Below are positions 59,301 to 64,000 of a stretch of 64,000 nucleotides of DNA, piece after piece. A program made the position numbers and the translations under genes. The notes under the pieces were generated by a model. The model was not told where the DNA came from. It did not search any database and saw only the letters and a program-made list of their open reading frames with translations. The stretch is from the NCBI GenBank assembly GCA_001466705.2, contig LATX02000222.1, forward strand, positions 434,001-498,000, in the 5' to 3' direction. The DNA comes from Moniliophthora roreri. Its lineage: Eukaryota; Basidiomycota; Agaricomycetes; Agaricales; Marasmiaceae. Numbering within the stretch: position 1 is the first letter of the stretch; every line of letters begins with the position of its first letter.

Positions 59301-61441
59301 AACTGCTACATGCTATCTTCACTCTAAAATGCACTCTATAAAGAGCTTCCATAACTAAGAGCTGCCACTAAACCCACACACACACACACACACACACACA
59401 ACACAACACACACTAAAAACCCACAATAGAGGCTTCTAAGAGTGATAAAGCACTGTATAGGTCTACTAGGAGACTGAGCCTATCTCAAGTGCAATTCAGG
59501 GTGAAAAGGGGACAGAACCCTTTGAGTTTCAATTGACCAGCTTAAGTTAGTATAAGAGTATAGAGTCTAAAGACTCTAGTTAGGATGACTTAAGTGTTAC
59601 ACTTAAGAGTCACAAAGTATAGGTTTTTAAATGAGTGGTTTATTGGTTGGTTATAAAAGAATATATATAGTGAGGCAAGATATATAGGAATCTTGGCTCT
59701 ACTAGAAGCAACTGACTGGCAAGTGCTTGGAGACTTGGTCTAAGAAGCTGTGCAGAGGTCTAAATCGATGCTGTGCAAGGCTATAACATGCAAGTACCAG
59801 TCAGTGCTTGAGCCTGTATCTACAAGTACAGCTCTTTATATACAAAATGATAATTGGAAATAACAAAATAAGAGATAAATGAGTGTAATCTAGTTTAGAG
59901 TATAAATCATGTGTTCATGCCTAAAAGTCCAATTCCAGGTAGCAATTAGCCATGTTGGGTATATTTGGTGACCAAACAGTCAATTTATTGTGTTTTGGAC
60001 CCTGTGTGGAGCATTGCTGGGTCAAACAATCCTTCCATGTAGCCACTGGTTCCGAACTAGCTTTGTACATGAGTACATTTCTCTTTCTGCTGGTTTACTT
60101 CCATGTAGCTGCTTTCTACCATTGGATTGGTGGATGTCACAGTCTAGACATCTGTTATATTCAATCTCCTTCCATCCTGTGTACAATCTTGTGAGTCATT
60201 ATCAATTTCCTGCATACTCATTGTCCATCAATTGTCCCATGTACACCTGGATAGGCCATTGTATCTGCCTGAGAGTGTCTTTGAAGCTCTGCATAGGAAC
60301 AAGTTTCAACTGTGTACTATAGTTCTGATAATAATAATAAAGCATTAAGTCTATTGACATATTATCATACAATATGATTGCAAAGTGAACAATCTAGTGC
60401 ACTTAGACTGTGGATCCTGCTGATATCTATTCCTTTGTATTCAGAATTAGTGGTTTCTGGCCTGTTTTATTGACCAAGGACCCTCACTGTGATGCTTCAC
60501 TGTAATGTAGAGGCTAGTATAGTCTACTAACCTTATCTAAATTGTGTTACAGTATCAATTATTAGACTTATTAGACTTGGTGCTTAAAGCTTAGACACTA
60601 TATTAGAGTTCCCAGGTTATCAAGTCACATGAATATCACATGTACTCTGGGCTCTCTTTCTAGTTTTTGATGTGAAAAGTGTACAATTTCATGTCTAGGC
60701 CAAAATTAGGCACATCATCTCCCCCAAACTGAACTACTGACTGTTCTGGTCAGTGTTCTGAGTAGATTATACAGTGGTGGACTTGTCTACATTCTTCAAC
60801 ACTTCTATTGATACAATCAGTACCTCAACCAGCATTTCCATTCCACATGTGTTAGACCCTGGGCATGTAAATTACACCTTTGGAGATTCAAATACCAATC
60901 TGTATCTCATTTAATCCATCTATGATATCATTCCCTCTTCTAGTGCTCATTAGCACTTGTCTTATCAAACTCTATAATGGCGAGAAGCATGTCTAGTCAT
61001 GCTTGTAACTATGCTAATGCCTCTTTAGATGCCATAGTAACCACCAGCATATAGTAAAACATTGTGCCTTCCTTCAGAAATGGTAAAGTATGCTCAAACA
61101 CTCTTAATCCTTTGTTTGGTGGTCTTCTCATCATTACTTGAGGCCAGGTTCTTTTCCTTTTTTTAGCAAGTCTCCTTCACCATCATAATTATGACAATGA
61201 CCCTAACCTCTTCAGTAATGGAGAACAGTAATAGAACTTTCACAGTGGAGACTAAGAATAACATATATGACTTTGTTTTCTTAGGAGTGGATTCACAGAA
61301 GGTATGAATGCCAACTATAAACAAACAGATGCAGCAGGGTTGGTCAGTAGACAAGTCAGAGGAATATGATGCTGACCTGTATAGTAATGGAGAATCTTAG
61401 AAATATCAAGAAACAGAGTTTCAACCTTGACTGAGAGGTAA
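59301..61441. other. AT-rich spacer right of the deleted Gypsy element
   Basis: No gene is supported. Overlapping plus-strand frames at 59952-60322 are in different frames of the same DNA and have no motif. A CA microsatellite lies at 59374-59413. Confidence 0.35.
59374..59413. repeat. (CA)n microsatellite
   Basis: About 13 perfect CA units followed by interrupted ACACAACACAC units. Confidence 0.9.
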
Positions 61442-61880
61442 TGTTATGTTTTCCCTCCAATGCACCTATGCTTCTCCTTCTATTGGACTCTTCCACCTTT
61501 CCAGCCCCCATTTCCTTCTCATATGCTTCTTACTCAATCAGACCAGTACACCTTCCTAACTCCCCTTTTCCCTCTCATGCATGAAATAGTGTTTAGTCAG
61601 AATATCCTGTTGGCATCAGATATTTATTATCTACCAATTCTATCACTATTTACATATAGAATACACATAGTATATACATAAGCATCAGTTGTACATATTT
61701 AAGCACTGGTACCAGAGTCATGGCTCTTCAGCTTGACCTGGTTAATCTATATCTTTGTGTCAACAATCCAACAGACTTGAACTCTGAAACTGCTCTCAAA
61801 CTTGCACTTGTGTTATCAACTCTAGTTGCAAGAACCTAGAGTTGACTCATTGCTGCATAGTTGGCATAAGTAATGTAACA
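61442..61880 (+). repeat. solo-LTR-like fragment related to the chromovirus LTR
   Basis: Starts TGTTATG and ends GTAATGTAACA. The right half shares ordered blocks with the 383-bp LTR: gtacatatttaagcactggt, tcttcagcttgacctggttaat and aacagacttgaactctgaaa. The left half is poorly conserved and no target duplication is evident, so it is an older, diverged relative left by LTR recombination or a fragment. Confidence 0.5.
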
Positions 61881-62589
61881 ATCTCAAATTATGCTTCTAA
61901 TACCTAAAAATATATTTATTGTGACCAGTATTCCCATATATATATAGTGCTAGGTCACCTCTGTAACTAAGAGTCAAACCTATATATGTTCATTTCATAA
62001 CTTCTTCCTTTAATCCATACTTTATATATCTAGAATTATTATTCTATTGTAGATATTTATTTTCAGCAGTATATAAGGACAGCCATTTTGTAGGTGGAAA
62101 AAAGAGGATTCTGCCCAGACTCTGTCACACCTGAATATTCTCTCTTTTAATATCTCTGTCACTCATTTACACTTTCCTGAATTATTAGATATTATTTATA
62201 TTTTCTTATAGATATATTTCTTAGACAGTATATAAGGACAGCTAGATATTCATATATACCCAAGGAACTCTGCCTCTTCTGATTGTAAATTGCATGACAA
62301 GTTTGTTTGATATATAGATTGTGTGCCATCCAACAGTTTTTCTTCCTTACCTCAGGCTCTGAAGATTGGCTCTGAGTGACTTCCAGAGAAATAGACATCT
62401 AATAACAAACTTGTATTATAAGAGACAAGAGCAAAATCTTAAGTACATTTGGCACTTTTCTAAGAGACACTTTACACTAAGGAGTCTACTAGAACACTTA
62501 AAATGTGGCCTGTGTGTGTATCAGGTTGTAACATACTTAGAGTCTTAACAAAGGGTGTGCCTGCACTGAGCTCTTTGTGAAAACTGGTC
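61881..62589. other. AT-rich spacer
   Basis: Nothing recognisable beyond AT-rich runs. A tatataaggacagc block occurs twice (near 62069 and 62232), suggesting a short local duplication. Confidence 0.35.
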
Positions 62590-62965
62590 TAGGACTTTTT
62601 CCAGTATGCTATATGCTGTAATTACTTCAAAGAAGTTCTTGAGCTTTATAAGGTCAGACTATATCAGCTACTGAGTCTTTGTATAGGACTGTAGCTAATT
62701 GTATTTTGTGCTTTGTGCACTGTATTCTTATGTGTATTTGTGTATTTGAATATAAACTCATTTAAAACTTATATCTACTCCTCTAGAAATGAACACTACA
62801 AAGTAGATTGCTTCAAGAAGAAAGAATCAATCTAGCTAAAAGTTTAGTTGACATTCTAAGTATGGCAACTCTGATCACATTGATCCACACTTGCTTAAAC
62901 AACCTGAGTAAGACTTTTGAAGGATATCTTTTGGTGGTTTTTCTCTAGTCTTATCTTAGACTAAT
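62590..62965 (-). repeat. dispersed repeat R1, inverted copy
   Basis: Reverse-complement partner of 13470-13840, with matching order of the ggtcagactatatcagct, gtgctttgtgcactgt and cacattgatccacacttg blocks. Confidence 0.55.
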
Positions 62966-63602
62966 TAACAGATCAGCTCTTTAGTATAGCAAACTAAAGT
63001 GGTATTATTGCTGCCACAAGACAGTGATTGAAGAACACTGTCAATCTCTGCTTGTCCTTCTTGCCAGGTACATCTTTCAGCTGGCTGCATATGCAGCAGC
63101 CTTCTATTATCTTGCTTTTATCAAGCTGTATTCATTCTTCAATAATGCAATTGAGACAGTCAATAGAACACACATCTGTTGTTGGCCATAATACCACTTA
63201 GTTTGCTATACCAAAGAGCTAATCTGTTAATCAGATCCTACTCTCCTACTGCCTGTGTGTGTGCATAGTAGAGTGCAGAGTGTGATTTAATATGACCAGA
63301 GTTACTGCACTTAGAATCTTTACTTAAGTTTCAGCTAAGAACAAATGTACATAAGTCTATCAACTTAACTGAATCAAACCTAAATACAATAGTTAAATGT
63401 GCTGAGGTGATAGAAAGACTACTCTGAAGTGATCACTCAAACAATTAAGAACTACAGTACCCCTTGTACTGGATGCAACTCTTTTAGTTGTGATCTGTAA
63501 TGCACTTAAGCAGGAAAACTTCTAGTCATATTAAAGTCTTCCAATTCAAAAGTAGTGTAAAATGAATAAAAGTGGGTCTTTTCTAGGTTCAACATATTAA
63601 CG
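62966..63602. other. repeat-fragment region
   Basis: Contains a second short R1 fragment (63285-63320) and the R2 end block (63525-63600), which abuts the Tc1-like transposase relic. No gene is supported. Confidence 0.4.
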
Positions 63603-64000
63603 CCATGACAGCCCATGAAAGAACTGTTTTATTGGCAGAGTTCAGAGGGGGATGAGTGTCATAGAGGCTGCAGAAAAGGAGAATATTCCATTGAGCACAG
63701 CCTACAAGATATATGATAAATTCTTTTTAACTGGCTCAACCCATTCTCTCCCATGTTCTGGTCACCCTCACAAGATCACTGAGCACACAAAACATTAAAT
63801 TGTTTGAGAGGCCATTCAAAACCACTGCAAGCCACTTTTCTCTATTGGAAATAATGTTGTTCCATCAGTATCTGCAACCTCAGTCCAGAATGTCCTTAAC
63901 ACACATGGATACCATTGCCATGTAGCCAAACATGTTCTATATCTCTCTAAACCTCATAGGAAGACTTGCTATTGCTAGGCCAGAGAGGATAAGCACTGTA
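63603..64000 (+). pseudogene. Tc1/mariner transposase relic, N-terminal part, runs off the window
   Basis: One reading frame matches the paired HTH region of Tc1-type transposases: GRVQRGMSVIEAAEKENIPL, then STAYKIYDKFFLTGSTHS and LPCSGHPHKI (the family's RxGRPRKxT position). Later come SVSATSVQNVLNTHGYHC and KPHRKTC..C.ARE, matching the lead into the catalytic DDE domain. In-frame TAA (63796), TGA and TAG stops disable it. The catalytic domain would lie beyond 64000. Confidence 0.75.

Noticed and set aside
59952..60322. Two overlapping plus-strand frames rich in Cys, Phe and Leu.
   Set aside because: They are different frames of the same AT-rich DNA, have no motif and lie in a repeat-rich block.
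1..64000. CRISPR array, rRNA operon or origin-like structure.
   Set aside because: No regularly spaced direct repeats or rRNA sequence were seen; the window is a fungal nuclear locus.

Overview
This is a eukaryotic window from a filamentous basidiomycete fungus, most likely a mushroom-forming Agaricomycete. Genes are split by many short introns (about 50-60 nt, GT...AG, CTRAY-like branch sites). There is a multi-intron CAP10-type (GT90) glycosyltransferase, a chromodomain Ty3/Gypsy retrotransposon, and several non-autonomous DNA transposons. I saw no rRNA, tRNA or CRISPR array. The genus cannot be fixed from the sequence.

Layout. (1) 1-9.3 kb is an ordinary CpG-rich gene block. It holds the 3' part of an RRM RNA-binding protein gene, an unknown two-exon gene, a six-exon secreted glutamic-peptidase-like gene, and an eight-exon GT90 gene convergent with it. 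(2) 10.3-15.2 kb is a decayed copy of a spliced gene family (called X here). A Mutator-like element with 9-bp target duplications and a hAT-like element with 8-bp target duplications are inserted in it. (3) 15.2-31.8 kb is AT-rich and CpG-depleted. It carries a 7-kb LTR chromovirus (383-bp LTRs, AATAT duplication), MITE-like elements and a strongly decayed X copy. (4) 29.4-53.6 kb holds a three-member gene family (called TM here; copies C, A and B). Each copy is rebuilt here as 13 exons encoding about 620-650 residues, with an N-terminal Gly/Asp/Gln/His/Asn-rich motif and a C-terminal hydrophobic anchor. Copies A and C are completely open; copy B has lost one splice acceptor. The TM genes alternate with CpG-rich X-family and S segments in an [S]-[X]-[TM] unit that occurs twice (32.2-41.6 kb and 44.2-53.6 kb). 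(5) 54-64 kb is repeat-rich and CpG-poor. It holds a Gypsy element lacking RT/RNase H, an LTR-like fragment, and a Tc1/mariner transposase relic running off the window.

How it fits together. The window shows a compartmentalised genome: CpG-rich genic blocks alternate with CpG-depleted blocks that look like targets of cytosine methylation and deamination. In each TM gene the change from CpG-rich to CpG-poor falls just after the first exon, which would fit methylated gene bodies with protected 5' ends. The two LTRs of the chromovirus differ only by transitions, mostly at CpG. The TM family, with its shared architecture, tandem amplification and membrane anchor, is the best candidate for an undescribed system; no function can be assigned from sequence alone.
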